The translations under genes and the position numbers were made by a program. The notes below the pieces were generated by a model, which was not told the DNA's origin, searched no databases, and was given only the letters and a program-made list of their open reading frames with translations. Of a stretch of DNA of 64,000 nucleotides, positions 16,597 through 29,500 are shown piece after piece (within the stretch, counting starts at the first letter, position 1; each line of letters begins with the position of its first letter). The stretch comes from Selaginella moellendorffii (lineage: Eukaryota; Streptophyta; Lycopodiopsida; Selaginellales; Selaginellaceae), in contig NW_003314341.1 of the NCBI RefSeq assembly GCF_000143415.4, forward strand, positions 354,451 through 418,450, in the 5' to 3' direction.

Positions 16597-19500
16597 CTTT
16601 TGAGCTCATGAGCTGAAAAGTTGAGCTTGCGAGTTGAGCTCAATTTTCAATTGCAATTTAATACAAATATTATAAATTTTAAAAAATTAAGGTTATAGAA
16701 AACCTAACTTTATACTATATTTTCATAACTCTCTACATTTTATATGGATAAAACTATTTTAGAGGAGGCTTCTTGTCCAAGAATTTAAATATTTACTATA
16801 TATAATTTTATTTAAGTTCATCAAAACATAAAATAAATGGTTCTAATGTTGATAGTTTCAACTCTTGAAATCTTTCTCCTTATGGTAGTAATTCAAGGAC
16901 TGGGAGCTGCAATATTCATCCCATTGCACAACACATTCAAAACATATAAAAGATGGAAAAAGAGGATAATGAGAATAATGATCATATATTGGAGATAAAT
17001 GAAATGATAAAAGATGCAACAATTTAGGTGAAAAAGAATGCCCCCCTATTTGTTTTAAAAAATTACAATTCCATAAATGCCATATTTATTTCTAGCTTTT
17101 GGTGGAAACAGTGGCAACAATTAGTACAACAGTATATACACTCTTGCAATATATTGTAATATCATGGCCCTAAACTACTATGAAATATATTTTGAGATGG
17201 TAAAGATAGAAAAAAAAAGACACACTAGTATTACAAATAGTATTGTAAAAAGAAAACTTGGAAGTATACAAAATGAAATGAATGTTTTACTATTAATTAT
17301 ATAAAGTATAAAAAGTATATATTACTGATAGAGAATAAATATTGATAGTCTTGGAGAATATTATTAGCTCCAAAAGTCTTATGACTTAGTAGTAATAAAG
17401 CTTGCCTGATGTATATAAATATCCACTTTAGGATCTTAGTGTAAAGTGTTGATGAAAATGTAGTATATATATGCCTTCCTATATTTCTTATGCTTAGTAA
17501 AGTTTAGTTATATGCAAGGAAAGTATTGAATAACAATTATGTACTCTCCATTTTTTATTTTGACAATGTGCAATATCTTGGAGCAAAATGGTACTTAATA
17601 TCAAGTTTATTATTGAATACTAGGCTTTTCACTCCAAGACCTATACCAATATCTTCATCAATAAAGAAAAAATAACACTTTAAGTGAACAATTTTCATAT
17701 TACTAATAGAAGCTTTGGAATTGTACTTTATAGATGTGCCACAAACCACTTTCTCAACTACAATTGCCACTTCTTGAGCTGGTGAAGTCCTCTTCCTCTT
17801 TATCCCATTATGTAACATCTTAACAGAAGGCCTTGTTTCTAATATCTTTTTTTCTTAAATGCTAATGCTTTTGAAAGTTACTCTATAGTATATATCAAAT
17901 CCAATAAACATATTTTATACAAACTTATCTTCTCTTTCTTTACCTCAAAAGAATACTAGTTTAAGTGCTTACTTTTTAAGAGATTCATAATTGGGGTGTA
18001 TGTGAGGTCCTCAAGTGGTTGGTTCTAATTAAAAAGATAATATTAAAAGGCAACAAAAATAAAGAAGAAATAAGAGACTTCATCTCTTCTAACCACTCTA
18101 TCCCACAGAAATAAATAATACATTTTGCCCTTGTAAATGGCACAATTCTTGCAAAACCAACACTTGAATCCAATAATAATGGTGTCACAGGCAAGAGGAT
18201 TGATTATAGACCTTTCAAAAAATATAAAATTTTTATAGCTATTTTGATTACATGTTTCATCTATGCAATCCAAATGCCTACAACAGTAAACTATAGACAC
18301 TATTCCTTCAAAATGCTAAAGGTGTGTGGTCTTGATCTTACGCCAATTTTAGACATTTTACTTGGTCTCCATCCCTTTTCATTTGGAACTAGTGTTGTTG
18401 ATAAGAGGTTTTAGATCAAAGAAGATATTGTTGTTGTAGTAGGATGGAAGCTCATATGGAAGCTCACTCATGGGTATATATAGAAATAAGTGTATCTTGA
18501 TTGAGAAGTGGGAAAAGTGGAAAACATTATTAATATCTTTGAATATTACTGAAGAATCGGAGCTCATGAATTTGGGGCTAACGCTAGCATAGTTTTTCCA
18601 CTTGAATTGGAAGAGGAGGATAGGATGATGACTAACTCTTTCTTCACATTCACTTTAGCTTAAACACTTTGATTGGAGATCCATAAATTTGAATCTCCAT
18701 AAAGTTCGGTTTATATTTTATCTTTCTACCCTTGCCAACACTAGAAAGATAAAACACCAAGCAACAACCATACTAGTATTGTTGCAGATCACAACCTCTA
18801 ACAAAATAGAGCCAAGATGAAGATAAAAATGGCAACATAAAAAACTTTTAGAAACATGATTTTAAGAGAACAAAAGCGGTGGGTGATCTCAAAAATATAA
18901 AAAAACCTTTTCATCCTTTTTTATAGGTTTTGGAGTTCTCTATCTTTCTTATGCTACTTATAAAAATCTATAGTGAAACATAATTGAGATTTAAGGAGAT
19001 TAATAAGAAGAATAATAACAATGTACAAATGAATTTAAATACTATAGCATATCTAATATGTGTAAGTGTGATAGTATTATCATATGTTCTGTTGCCTATT
19101 GCATGCACACAAATCCAAGAAAAGGTTTTCAGCACATGAAGTTTGATTGTTAGTGATGATAGTAATAACATTCTGCTTTAGCATGGAGATGCAAGATATC
19201 CGATCACATGTAAAATATCAATAGTTTGTCAAATCTTTAGTGTTAGGTGATGTTAGTAATGATAATTCTTCAATGACATAGTTTTGATTCTCAATATGAG
19301 TTGAGTTTTAGCCATATATACAAATACTGCTCAATGACATTTAGAGCATATGCCTATAATTTAGGTTCATATACAATACAAAATAAATTTATGGATGTGG
19401 ATTCATCCATTCATAGATTAAAATAGTACAATATATTTAATATAATAATGCAACATACCAGATTTATACTCTTTAAAGTTCTGTTATGAATCCAAAATAT

Positions 19501-22500
19501 GTATGAAATCTTGTTTTGAATGCATCCTTTCTATATAAATGGGAAAACTAATATTAATTGTCAAATAACTTACATATTGAAAGGTGCTATATATACCATC
19601 ATTTAAAATTTTTTAAAAAATTTACATACAATATAAATGTATCTTATGTTATTGATAATATAATATAGGGTATAAGCCAAGTAGTTTCTGGCCTTGAGGG
19701 CCCGAGGTTATTCAAATAACCTCCGGCCCCCCGACCTAGAAACTGCCCGAGGTCGAGGTCGGGCTTGCCACCTCGGGTAGTTTCTGGCCTCGAGGGCCCA
19801 AGGTTATTCAAATAACCTCTAGCCCCCCAACCCGGAAACTGCCCGAGGTCGAGGTCCGGCTCGCCACCTCGGGCAGTTTGTGGCCTCGAGGGCCCAAGGT
19901 TATTCAAATAACCTCCGGCCCCCTGACCCGAAAACTGCCCGAGATCAAGGTCTGGCTCGCCACCTTGGGCATTTTGTGGCCTCGAGGGCCTGAGGTTATT
20001 CAAATAACCTCGGGCCCCCCAACCCGGAAACTGCCCGAGGTCGAGGTCCGGCTGGCCACCTCGGGCAATTTCTGGCCTCGAGGGCCCAGGGTTATTCAAA
20101 TAACCTCGGGCCCCCGGACCCAGAAACTGCCCGAGGTCGAGGTCCGGCTCGCCACCTCGGGCAGTTTCTGGCCTTGAGGGCCCCAGGTTATTCAAATAAC
20201 CTTGGGCCCCCGGGTCCCCAAACTGCCTGAGGTCTAGCTCGGCCTCGCCACCTTGGGCAGTTTCTGGCCTCGGGTGAGCCCAATAGTGCCACTAACATCA
20301 TATTGAATCTTGTGGTTGAGTAGATTTGCAATACATTCCTAGGTATTGATTTTGAAACTCCATCAACAATGCAAGTTTTGCTTGAGCTCTATTACCCACT
20401 AGATAGTATTGTGACTGATTGCACAATAAGTAATGGTTATATGGTGGACGTAGCATATAATTCTAGTAGATTGGTGTTTGCTATTAAAAAACATCATTTA
20501 TTTAAACATTGGCTTAGAGTTACCTCTAACCTCAAGGAGGTAATTTATATTTATTAAGATTTCATTACATATTTAGTTTTGTTTTATATATCACAATCAC
20601 CTTGAGTTTTTAGAGTTGGAGGTTTTAGAAGTCTATTAAAGTATGCAAAGGCTATGGCTTATCAAATGCAAAGTGAGCACAATCCTAATATAGACGGAGG
20701 CATAGAAGGAAATGACATGTTGATGATGACATAGAAGAAAGTTAAATGAATCTTTACTTGAGAAGAAAATCCTATCATATATCAAATCGTCAATAATAGT
20801 GTCAGTGTTAGTTATCAATGTTAATATCATATTCCATAATTGCAAATTGGTATTCTCACATGCAACCATCAATTTGTAATGTTTGTGTGTTGTCATCTCA
20901 TTCTTCAATATCTTATCAACAATTATATGAAGTGATAACACTAATTATGTAGTAGTTGTGGCAATGCTCAAGAAAACTATAAAAGCCCTTAAAAATGTCC
21001 TGGCCCAAGAAAAAAAAGGCATATTAAGCGTCTTAGAATTAAACTCTCAATTTGTTCATCAATTCCCACTAAATCAAGAGTGAGATCTTCTATGGATTGG
21101 GTGTAATAGACTTCAATTTGAGGAAACTCCCCATCATTGACTTTGTCAATAGCCTAAAAAACCCATATTCTACACTAGTTAATGCATTGTTTCCCATGGA
21201 GATGTTGTTCCTCACCATGAAGAAATAGTGGGTATGTGTCTATAATTTATTCTTGAATTTATTGTACATCCACACTTTCTACGCCCATTGTTAGGCAATC
21301 TAAGAAAATTTTGTAATGAAGACATTTGTCTTGTCCAAAAAAAAAGTAGTATATTAGACATTGAATATAATAGCATTTTGTGCTTTTAAGTAGTCTTGCC
21401 ATACCAAGAGCAAGATCTTGCAAAAACATGTGGCACTACTCTTGAAGCATTGGAGGTAATCACTCTTTAGTAATAATATTCAAAATTTTGTATACAGAGA
21501 GTTTTAGTTTGACTTTATAAAAACCTTTAATAGAAAGAAGATTGTAATATGGTTATGGTGGAGATGAATGTGGAATGTTGGTAAACCTTAAGGATGAAGG
21601 TAGAAATTAATATGAGATGTTAGGGACTTATAGACGAGCAGTAATGACTTTCCTTTTAGCCATTTCTATATTAAATTTTTTAGGAGCGTAAGGATAATAA
21701 AAATACTATAATAACTAACTTTTTTGGCATTTATATATTAATTTTTAGTCTTGGGAATAAGGTTTATTTATTATGACACTAATAATACTCAGATTCTTGA
21801 AATGTCAATCTCAAAAATGAGATTTCAAAATCATAGTCTATTTATGAATAGAAGAGCTTCTAGAATTCTAGATACACATGCTAGAATATTTATCATTTTA
21901 ATGACCATCTATATATTTTTTTTTCTACACTTAAACTTTCTAGAAAAATACACAAGGAAATATAAATTATATTATAGTAACAGAGTATGCAAGCACACAG
22001 GCCCACATGCATTCTCTTATGTGAGATTACCTCTCAATCTGGAAATGTAGATAAACTTGATTCTTTGATGTGATATCACTTTTGAGTCTTTTAAAATATT
22101 TTGATTTCTATTATTATTGTTCACAAATGACTCTCGAAAAATGCTAGTGGGGATTCATCCCAAAAATATATCTTAGTTTTCTTATATAGGAGGATTGTGC
22201 TATAGGCAAGTAAGTAAAGTTTTTTATATGAATTACTATATAATGGTCTTTACATTCTAATAAGGACTAGAAGTGTAATATGAAGATTGTGATATGTAAA
22301 GGAAATTAATATTCTCACATTGATTTGCCCTACAACTCTTACCTACAGATATTTTATTTTACTTAAGAACTCTAGAATTAATGAATTGTATGTAAATATA
22401 TATTGCCTTACCATTATACACTATTAATGGCTACCCTTCAAAAAATTTATCTAGATTCATATTTAGGATTTTTAATGAATTGTAAGAAAATCAAAATATG

Positions 22501-22719
22501 ATAGTTGTAAAGATAGTCTTTAGTAAGAAAATAGATAGGTTCTCATGAACTTAGTATTTTCTAAATAACTCAATCTAGTAGAAACTTTTGACCTAGGTAT
22601 TCATATATTTTAATATTTTAAAGTTTGTCAGAACCTTAATTTTTTTAACATAGATTTTCTTTGTAAGAGTTATAGTTGACTACATTGACTTGTGTTGAAT
22701 TGAGCTCAACTCAACTTTA
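16597..22719. mobile_element. Unidentified AT-rich insertion of about 6.1 kb in E2
   Basis: The sequence changes from GC-rich LTR to AT-rich at 16597 and back at 22720. GACCA occurs at both edges (16592-16596 and 22720-22724), a possible 5-bp target duplication. Near the ends lie inverted copies of an AGTTGAGCTCAA-type motif (16619-16645, and 22696-22717 on the other strand), which suggests a DNA transposon with weak terminal inverted repeats. The ends are not TG...CA. No transposase is recognisable: the small ORFs (for example 17555-17818 minus, 20369-20557 plus) have no motif I can name. A GC-rich 96-bp tandem repeat lies inside. Confidence 0.45.
19683..20285. repeat. Six 96-bp GC-rich palindromic tandem repeats
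   Basis: Units start AGTTTCTGG (or a variant) at 19683, 19779, 19875, 19971, 20067 and 20163, with a partial seventh at 20259. Every step is exactly 96 bp. Each unit folds: an outer CGGGCAGTTTCTGG pairs with CCAGAAACTGCCCG, and an inner GGGCCCGAGGTTATT pairs with AATAACCTCGGGCCC around a 2-base loop. CpG content is high against the AT-rich surroundings. The minus strand has a 183-codon ORF made of 32-residue repeats, with no known domain. Confidence 0.9.
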
Positions 22720-22757
22720 GACCATCCCCAGAGTGAGCATGGACTCGGGTGGTGCCG

Positions 22758-22788
22758 GGGGGGGGGGGGGGGGGGGGGGGGGGGTAGA
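22758..22788. repeat. Poly-G tract
   Basis: An uninterrupted run of about 27-30 G bases follows GGTGCC, close to where the E2 5' LTR should resume. Shorter G runs occur in other LTRs of this group. The length is likely unreliable in sequencing. Confidence 0.85.
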
Positions 22789-22815
22789 GGTACTGATACC
22801 GGGCTGTTAGGTAAT

Positions 22816-23142
22816 TTGCGAAAGGGGAATATGACGAGGTCGGGATCCACATTTAGCAAATGGGCCAAATCAAGGGGAATATATAGCAAAGGGAAATTCA
22901 AGAAGAGTTTCTCTAAGAATGAGTCCTCGGGGTTCTGGAAAGGCATATTTGGTGGCCAGCGAGCAAGTACATGGGCGAGTCAAGTGAAGAGAGACAAACC
23001 CATGGATAAGAAGCTTAAGTCAGCTAGTAGCATGGGAAATAACGTATGCTACAATTGCGGCGAAGTGGGAAACTTTTCAAGGGAATGTCCCTACTCGAAG
23101 AAGGCCTTAGCCAATATGGCCATTAAATCAGGTGAAATCTAA
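22816..23142 (+). pseudogene. gag: E2 gag C-terminal part with zinc knuckle
   Basis: A basic, Lys/Ser-rich stretch is followed by CYNCGEVGNFSREC near codon 77. That is a CCHC knuckle in which the histidine has become asparagine (CAC to AAC). The frame ends at TAA 23140. The N-terminal capsid part, the primer site and the LTR end are missing upstream, so it is a fragment. In an intact element this region packages RNA within the particle. Confidence 0.8.
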
Positions 23143-23159
23143 ACTAAGGTACGTGATCC

Positions 23160-23570
23160 AGTCCCTAGCTCAAAGTTACTCATTACACGAGTTACTTTGG
23201 TAAAGAGTCGTTCGCGACATCTACTAACCATCCGAGGGAAGCTCGAAGGTAGCTTTGTTAAAATCCTTATTGACACGGGTGCTTCGGATAATTTTGTAGC
23301 TGTAGACATAGTCCGGCAAGCTGGACTAACGGTGCAGCGGCTGGGTGAACCAAGGATTATAAAGTTTTTTCAAGGTAGCCAAAGCACCGATGAGGTACTT
23401 CGATAAGCGAGAGTCGAAGGAGGGACATGGAAAGTAGATATGAATTTCACCGTGTTGGATATAGCGGGATTTGATGTAATCTTCGGGATGGATTGGTTCA
23501 ATCGGTTCGTAGTAGCCTTGCATGGACAAGGTAGGAACCTTGTGGTACTGGCGAATGCCTAGGGAGAACG
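23160..23570 (+). pseudogene. E2 protease region
   Basis: Reads ILIDTGASDNFV (active-site DTGA near 23270), then a stop TAA at 23404-23406, then in the same frame a conserved FDVIFGMDWF segment. This is typical of the plant chromovirus protease C-terminus. At least one further stop (TAG at about 23561) follows. Confidence 0.82.
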
Positions 23571-23839
23571 ATCTAGGGTAGAGGCCCAGGATCTAAAGGT
23601 AGGGCAATGTAAGGCCAAAGACTCTTGCTTAAACCTGGTGTCCACGAAAGGACAACTCACTAAAGGAACCAAGGCAACATTTTTATGCGTACACTTGGTG
23701 AAGAGTGACAAAAAGACGAGAATGGGAAAAGTACCTTTAGTGTTCCAGCGGGTGTTGAACTAATTCCAAGATACCATGTTGGAGGAGCTACTAGTGAGGT
23801 TCCCCCCACACGACCGATAAAACATAAGATTGAGCTGGT

Positions 23840-24520
23840 CGAGGGTGCTAAGGTGGTGGTTTGCCCACCCCATTGTTTAAATGAAAAGGAACTCAAGGAG
23901 CTCAAGTGCCAACTAGAAGAGTTGGTGGACAAAGGGTATGTTAGGTTGAGTAAGTCGCCGTATAAGGCACTAGTGTTATTTGTGAAAAAGAAAAATGGAT
24001 CTATGCGTATATGCATAGACTACCGATTACTCAACAAGTATACAAAGAAGAACAAGTACCCTTTGCTAAGGATTGAGGACCTATTCGATAGATTGGAAAA
24101 GGCAAAATACTTTTCGAGGATTGATCTAAGGTCAGAATACTACCAAATCAGGGTAGCAAAGGAAGATGTCGAGAAAACAACCTATTGGACAAGGTATAGG
24201 AGCTTTGAGTTTCTAGTGATGCCCTTTGGGCTATGCAGTGCGTCAGCAACGTTTTCGGCGTTGATGAACCACATCTTTGTACCCTATTTGGATCACTTTG
24301 TGGTCATCTATATTGACGACATCTTGATCTATAACGAAACGCTAAAGGAGCATGCCGAACACTTGACGAAGGTGTTTGAAAAACTAAAGGAACACAAGCT
24401 ATATGCTAAAGAGGGCAAATGTGACCTCGAGAAGGTAAAGTTTCTCGGGCATGTGGTGGGCAAGGACAAGCTCAAGGTGGACCTTAAGAAGGTCCAAATG
24501 ATCCAAAAATGGGAGTGACT
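23840..24520 (+). pseudogene. pol: E2 reverse transcriptase
   Basis: An open stretch of about 220 codons has the canonical order: LEELVDKGYVR, VLFVKKKNGSMRICIDYRLLNK, FSRIDLRSEYYQIR, VMPFGLCSASATF and the catalytic YIDD in VVIYIDDILIY, then LGHVVG. A TGA at 24516-24518, where TGG is expected, interrupts the connection domain, which continues [15 protein letters not shown]. The catalytic aspartates are intact. The sequence is clearly distinct from the sushi-like pol and closer to ordinary plant chromoviruses. Confidence 0.9.
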
Positions 24521-25110
24521 ATCGAATGTACATGAGTTGAGGGCATTCTTGGGGCTATGCAACTACTACCGAAAGTTTATCAAACACTATTCGAGAGTAG
24601 CCCTGCCCTTAACAAACCAAACAGGTAAAGGGAAGATGGTATAGACAATAGAATACGAGGTGGCATTTGTCCACCTCAAAGGGAAGTTGAGGAAGACCCC
24701 CTGTGTTAGCATTATTAGACTTTGGTAAGGACTTTGAGGTAGAAACATATGCTTCGGACTTTGCGTTGGGCATAGTTTTGAAGCAAGACAACCATCCAGT
24801 GGCGTTCTTCTTAAAGAAGTTGAACAAGGCTTAATGAAAGTGGTTTACCCATGAGAAGGAATTATTTACAGTGGTCAAGGTGTTCAAAGAATGGCAACAC
24901 TACCTTGGGAGGCACTTTAAAGTTTACATGGATAATATGACAACAAAACACTTTTTGTTGCAGCCTAACCTAAGAGGGAAACAAGGTCGGCCAATATTTT
25001 TGCCAAGTTTGATTGCAAGATTCTATATAAACTTGGGAAGAGTAATATCGTGGCAGATGCTTTAAGTCGAAAGGCAAGCTTGAAGTTGGCGATATGTAGC
25101 GCAATAGCAA
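24521..25110 (+). pseudogene. pol: E2 connection domain and RNase H
   Basis: Fragments in more than one frame: [26 protein letters not shown], then an RNase H segment around 24735-24900 with NHPVAFF and an HEKELFTVVK helix, then YMDN and finally VADALSRKASLK near 25055-25085. Several stops and frame changes are present. The element then meets a MITE and LARD A; integrase resumes at 33342. Confidence 0.8.
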
Positions 25111-25138
25111 GATTTTGGGATAATGTGTAGATAGCATA

Positions 25139-25430
25139 ATATGCTTTATTTCGTTAAAGTGGAACTTTTCATTATCCCACATATGGTGTGTGGCCATATG
25201 CCATTTTTATAACAACAATAAAAAATTGAAGTTTTAGCTTTATAATTTATAAATTAAAAACTTTTCATATGATTTTGTGTTATAATATTGTGAAATATAA
25301 AAAAATAAATTAAAAAACTGATAGAAATATTAATAAATATTAATTAAGTACTAGGAAATGGCATGTGGACACATGCTAATTAATGTCCCACTTTACTGAA
25401 TAAGTTCCACTTTAACGAAATAAAGCATAT
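25139..25430. mobile_element. MITE with 29-bp perfect terminal inverted repeats
   Basis: The first 29 bases (25139-25167, starting ATATGCTTTATTTCG) are the exact reverse complement of the last 29 (25402-25430). Weaker inverted similarity continues inward. The element is 292 bp, AT-rich and non-coding, between the RNase H and integrase parts of E2. I could not settle the target duplication or superfamily. Confidence 0.8.
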
Positions 25431-25473
25431 ATGAGAATGATGGTATAACACAATAAGTATTGCTAAGGAATCA

Positions 25474-25478
25474 AGAGG
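25474..25478. other. Target-site duplication of LARD A (AGAGG)
   Basis: AGAGG precedes TGTAGTGCAT at 25479 and recurs at 33337-33341 directly after the GCGACA end of the right LTR, inside the E2 integrase region. Confidence 0.85.
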
Positions 25479-26583
25479 TGTAGTGCATGTGGTTTTGACC
25501 CTTTATTCTATGGTGATTTATTATAGGATAACACCATGAAGCAGAACCTAAACCCTCTTTATGCCATGTGACACATGCCACATGTCATATGCCACGTGTC
25601 CAAAGGACAGTGGTTTGGAACCCAAGGTTCAGGGCCTTGGGCCACTGAACAAAGGAACGGTGCCAAACTCCCAAGCATGGAGCTGAGGAGTGACAAAACC
25701 GAACCATGGAGCAACTCTCGAGTATATAGCCCAAGGAGCGAAGGAATAGGAGCCCGGAGAGACTTGGAACAGTCCTGGAGTAACCAGCATGCAAAACGGA
25801 GCCAAATGGAGTTTGGCGCTATTTTGGCATACCGGTGGCCAAATGCAAGTACTCCACCAGTTAGCATGGAATGGAACTTGGGCTTAGACCCAAGCCGGAC
25901 GCAAAACAAGGACAGGCATGCAAGCGGGAGCTAGACTATGCCTTAGGTTGGTCAACCATGCCCAACCTACCCACTATCCCTACTATACATTTGGAACCCC
26001 CTACAGGCCCCCGCCTTGAGGAACACATGCTTTGGGCTTTCACCCTAAGCCTCCCTTAGTATAAGGAGTTAGTCTCTGGAAACTTACTAAATATGGAATG
26101 GCACTAGATTGCGAATTTGGACATGAGACAAACACCATTATGTTCAGGCTGATCTCTACATTTCGTAGATATGCCAAATGAGCAAATCTGGACACTTTCC
26201 ATAAATAGCATTTGGGACCGAAATAAGACTAACACAAAAGGCATGATAGCCAGGGTGTTTGGTAGACACGGTAAGTTATCATTTAGCGATATTGAGGGAC
26301 CAATCTCAATATCGTGGGGGTTCTTGATACTAGCAAATGCAAGCCAATAACAAGAGTTTCTCAAACCAGGCCAAGTATAATTAGCAAGAAACACATAGGG
26401 TTCCTACCTTATGTTTATCCGATCTAAGTACACGGTCATTGACCAGTTTCTCAACTAGCTCAAGTGGGAAACCGATAACGGGTCTAACAATACTGACCTC
26501 CTGCCATCGTGGCAATAAGGTAAGAGTGTCCGTAAGGACTAGCCAACAAGTAACTTTCGATACCCGAAGTCACATTCATGACA
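25479..26583 (-). repeat. LARD A left LTR (3' LTR)
   Basis: Starts TGTAGTGCATGTGGTTTTGA and ends TTCATGACA in plus orientation. On the minus strand it contains GGGTGAAAGCCCAAAGC, then GGGGGTTCCAAATGTATAGTAGGGA, the block also found in E1 and E2 LTRs. Confidence 0.88.
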
Positions 26584-29500
26584 CTCTCCCCCTCTAGGGA
26601 AGATCGACGTCCTCGTCAATGCATACTCGAGTCTAGAATACCGCCAAGGAAACAACTCCAGAAAAAGTTCATGGTACTCACACTATGTGAGAAATGCACC
26701 AACTTAAATAAGTTAAGGGTAACCTCTTTGTCTAACGCGGATGTGCTACTAGCTCAGACACTTTCCGGCCGTCACCGACAAGGAAATGACTAATGGAGTT
26801 AGCCACCCTTGCTGCTTTGGTTGTCACCTAGCTTACAAAAGTGTGATACGCCCCTACCCGCAGCGACATAGAGAGAGAAGCCAGAGGCCCCAACCCTCCT
26901 AAGCAAAGAAACCAAACCCATCGGTAAGGTTTAGATAGACTACTATAAATAGGCAGTTAGAGTTGTTTACACGATCATGCCCTTTTAACGGAATAAGGAA
27001 CATCGATAGAGAGGTGGGTGATGTGACCAGTTGACATTAACTACCCCATGACTAGAGATTTCACCATGCACATGAAGTGCCGAAGCTAGTCTACTTATAC
27101 TGGCCCAAACTTAAAGATCAATAGATGGACAATATCAAAGTCATAGACGATGATATCTTAGAGACTTAAGTATTAGTGATGAAATCTTAGATTAGAACAC
27201 AAAAGTATTCCAAGTAAGTTATCATCCGATAAACCAATATTAGAGTATAGGAACCAGCAAGATCATCATTTTTGGAAACATAGGATTGACCATCCAACAA
27301 AATTCAATAGCATCAAGGAAACTCAATGATGAAACTTAACTACCAAAGATAGCTGATAGTAAGCCAAACAACTTACTAAAGATAACTCAAAGAACACAAA
27401 GTATAATTGACTAACAAGCAAGATGCTCGCGAATGTATCACCCAAAGGAAATAACATTCCTAATCTATCAAAACTAACGCAAACAATAAGCGACAGAATA
27501 GAATGAATGCAGCAAGACCAACAAACACTTATTCATGCCAACTATTGCACTAGCGAATCTAAATAGATCATGATCAACAATACCAAGGAACTAGAGTTGC
27601 TCAAACAAGTGTTAGCAACATCCTATTGATGTCTCAAACCCAAGAAACCAATCCAGAGTAAACCACAAAGAACATGTGGTATTGCGAAAAGCCAAAAGCT
27701 ATCAAAGAGAACATTAACCATCATGAAATATCATCAATCATCCTATCAACAAAAATATGTATAATGAGCATTGAAGAAATAATCCACCATTCGAAGAACA
27801 GCAGATCATTCACCACCAATAACAACTAAGCAAAATCTTTAATAAAGATAATCAACTATTCTAAATGATAGTCAATCATCACCAATGATTGCTAGATGTA
27901 AAAGCCAATTTTCACATCGAAGCTAATAAGCCAAAATGCCTTCCCCAACAACTTTTAACAAGTGGAATAATGAGCATGAAAACTCAAGAAACCAAAAGCT
28001 CAAAGAAGTCTATAGCTAAGATGTGTCTAACAATGATCATGAATCTCGCATGAACCAACTTTAATGCTAAAGAAGAAATCATGGTACAACCCACAATATC
28101 TTCCTCAACACATCCATAAGCTAAACTTCATAATGCAAAGCTAATGATGAGCATATTTGCATCAATCCAAAAGCTAAGCATAACGAAGCTATACTTAACA
28201 AGTGATCACCAAACGATCCTCTATGAATCCATCTATCGCAAAATGTAACTCACTTCATAACAAGCACAAGAAGAATCATCAATGATTGATATATTCCAAC
28301 TCAAATCCAAGAAGGATTTAAACATTCCAATATCAATCACTAACTCTTCCATTTGTAAAGTTAGTATAGTCCATGATTAAATCACTTTTCAAGGAAAAGC
28401 CAAAGCTCAACCCCTACTAAACAATCTTTTGTCGAAATCACAACTAACTTAAACTTGCCACTCAGTTCATTTGAACGTCGACATAGTTGCTAACTAGCAA
28501 TGCACGAATGCCAATAACACAAAGCCATAGCCAAATCATCAACACTATCTTCATTGAGACTAATGAAACTCAATATTAATCCTATGGGAAGACATTTCAT
28601 TTCACTTGAATCTCAACATCAACAATGTCAACAACAAGGCATCACCTTAATCCCATCAACACTATAACAAAACTAGAAGAAAGCAAGAGTGAATCACCAC
28701 TCATAACTTTCTAGCAACTAAGCTAACCAAAGTCGAAGATACTTTAGTCACTATCCGAGACTAATCCTCCAACAATACTCAGTTATAGATAACACTTCCT
28801 CAAGGAGTGAATCACCACATCCAAGACTCCATGAAATCCAACACCATGAACTAAACGCAACCAAATGATATTAATGGAGGTAGAATCAATATGCCAATAT
28901 GGAAAACCCATGTAAGTCTAACGACACGATCCTCCACAACACCATCCGGTAAAATAAACCCATCACTGCTAAATCATCATCGAGTGAAGCAAGTGTTAAT
29001 AGTCCTCGACGAAGTCTATAAGCAATCACTAGTTGCAAAGCAACTAACAATCACTCTTCAACTTGCCTTCACAAGACCTGAATATTAAACTCACGTCATT
29101 GAGTCATACACTTGTCCTATATGAACATAATACCCCAGGCATGAGATAAATGTTCATGGACAAGCATAAACTAAATGACTAATCAAATCCAACTCAATCA
29201 TAATAAGCTCACCAACACATTTAGTCAATAGCTCTGAGCATACCTCGAAGAAGCTAACTACACATGATCAACACTAAGTCGAAACTCAAGTGGAGACCAT
29301 GAGATGGACTCATGTCGGTACACAATGTCCACTTAGACAAAGCTATAGTATAGGTACTAACATCTCAAACTCAAACAACTAAGTTGGACATCACCATCCT
29401 CAGCCAAGGTGCAGGGCTACCAAGACTAAGTCAAGATCAGTGAGAGCTCACTACTCTCATAGAGTCTGACGAAATGCAAGGTGCAATCTGCCACCTAGCA

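Noticed and set aside
17555-18300. Possible hAT-type transposase on the minus strand
   Set aside because: The short ORFs contain scattered C and H but no BED finger, RW motif or dimerisation domain I can align; not enough to call.
19644-20195. 183-codon minus-strand ORF with 32-residue repeats
   Set aside because: The 96-bp tandem repeat is divisible by three, so any stop-free frame stays open. The palindromic DNA structure explains the sequence better. Kept as a repeat, with the frame noted in findings.
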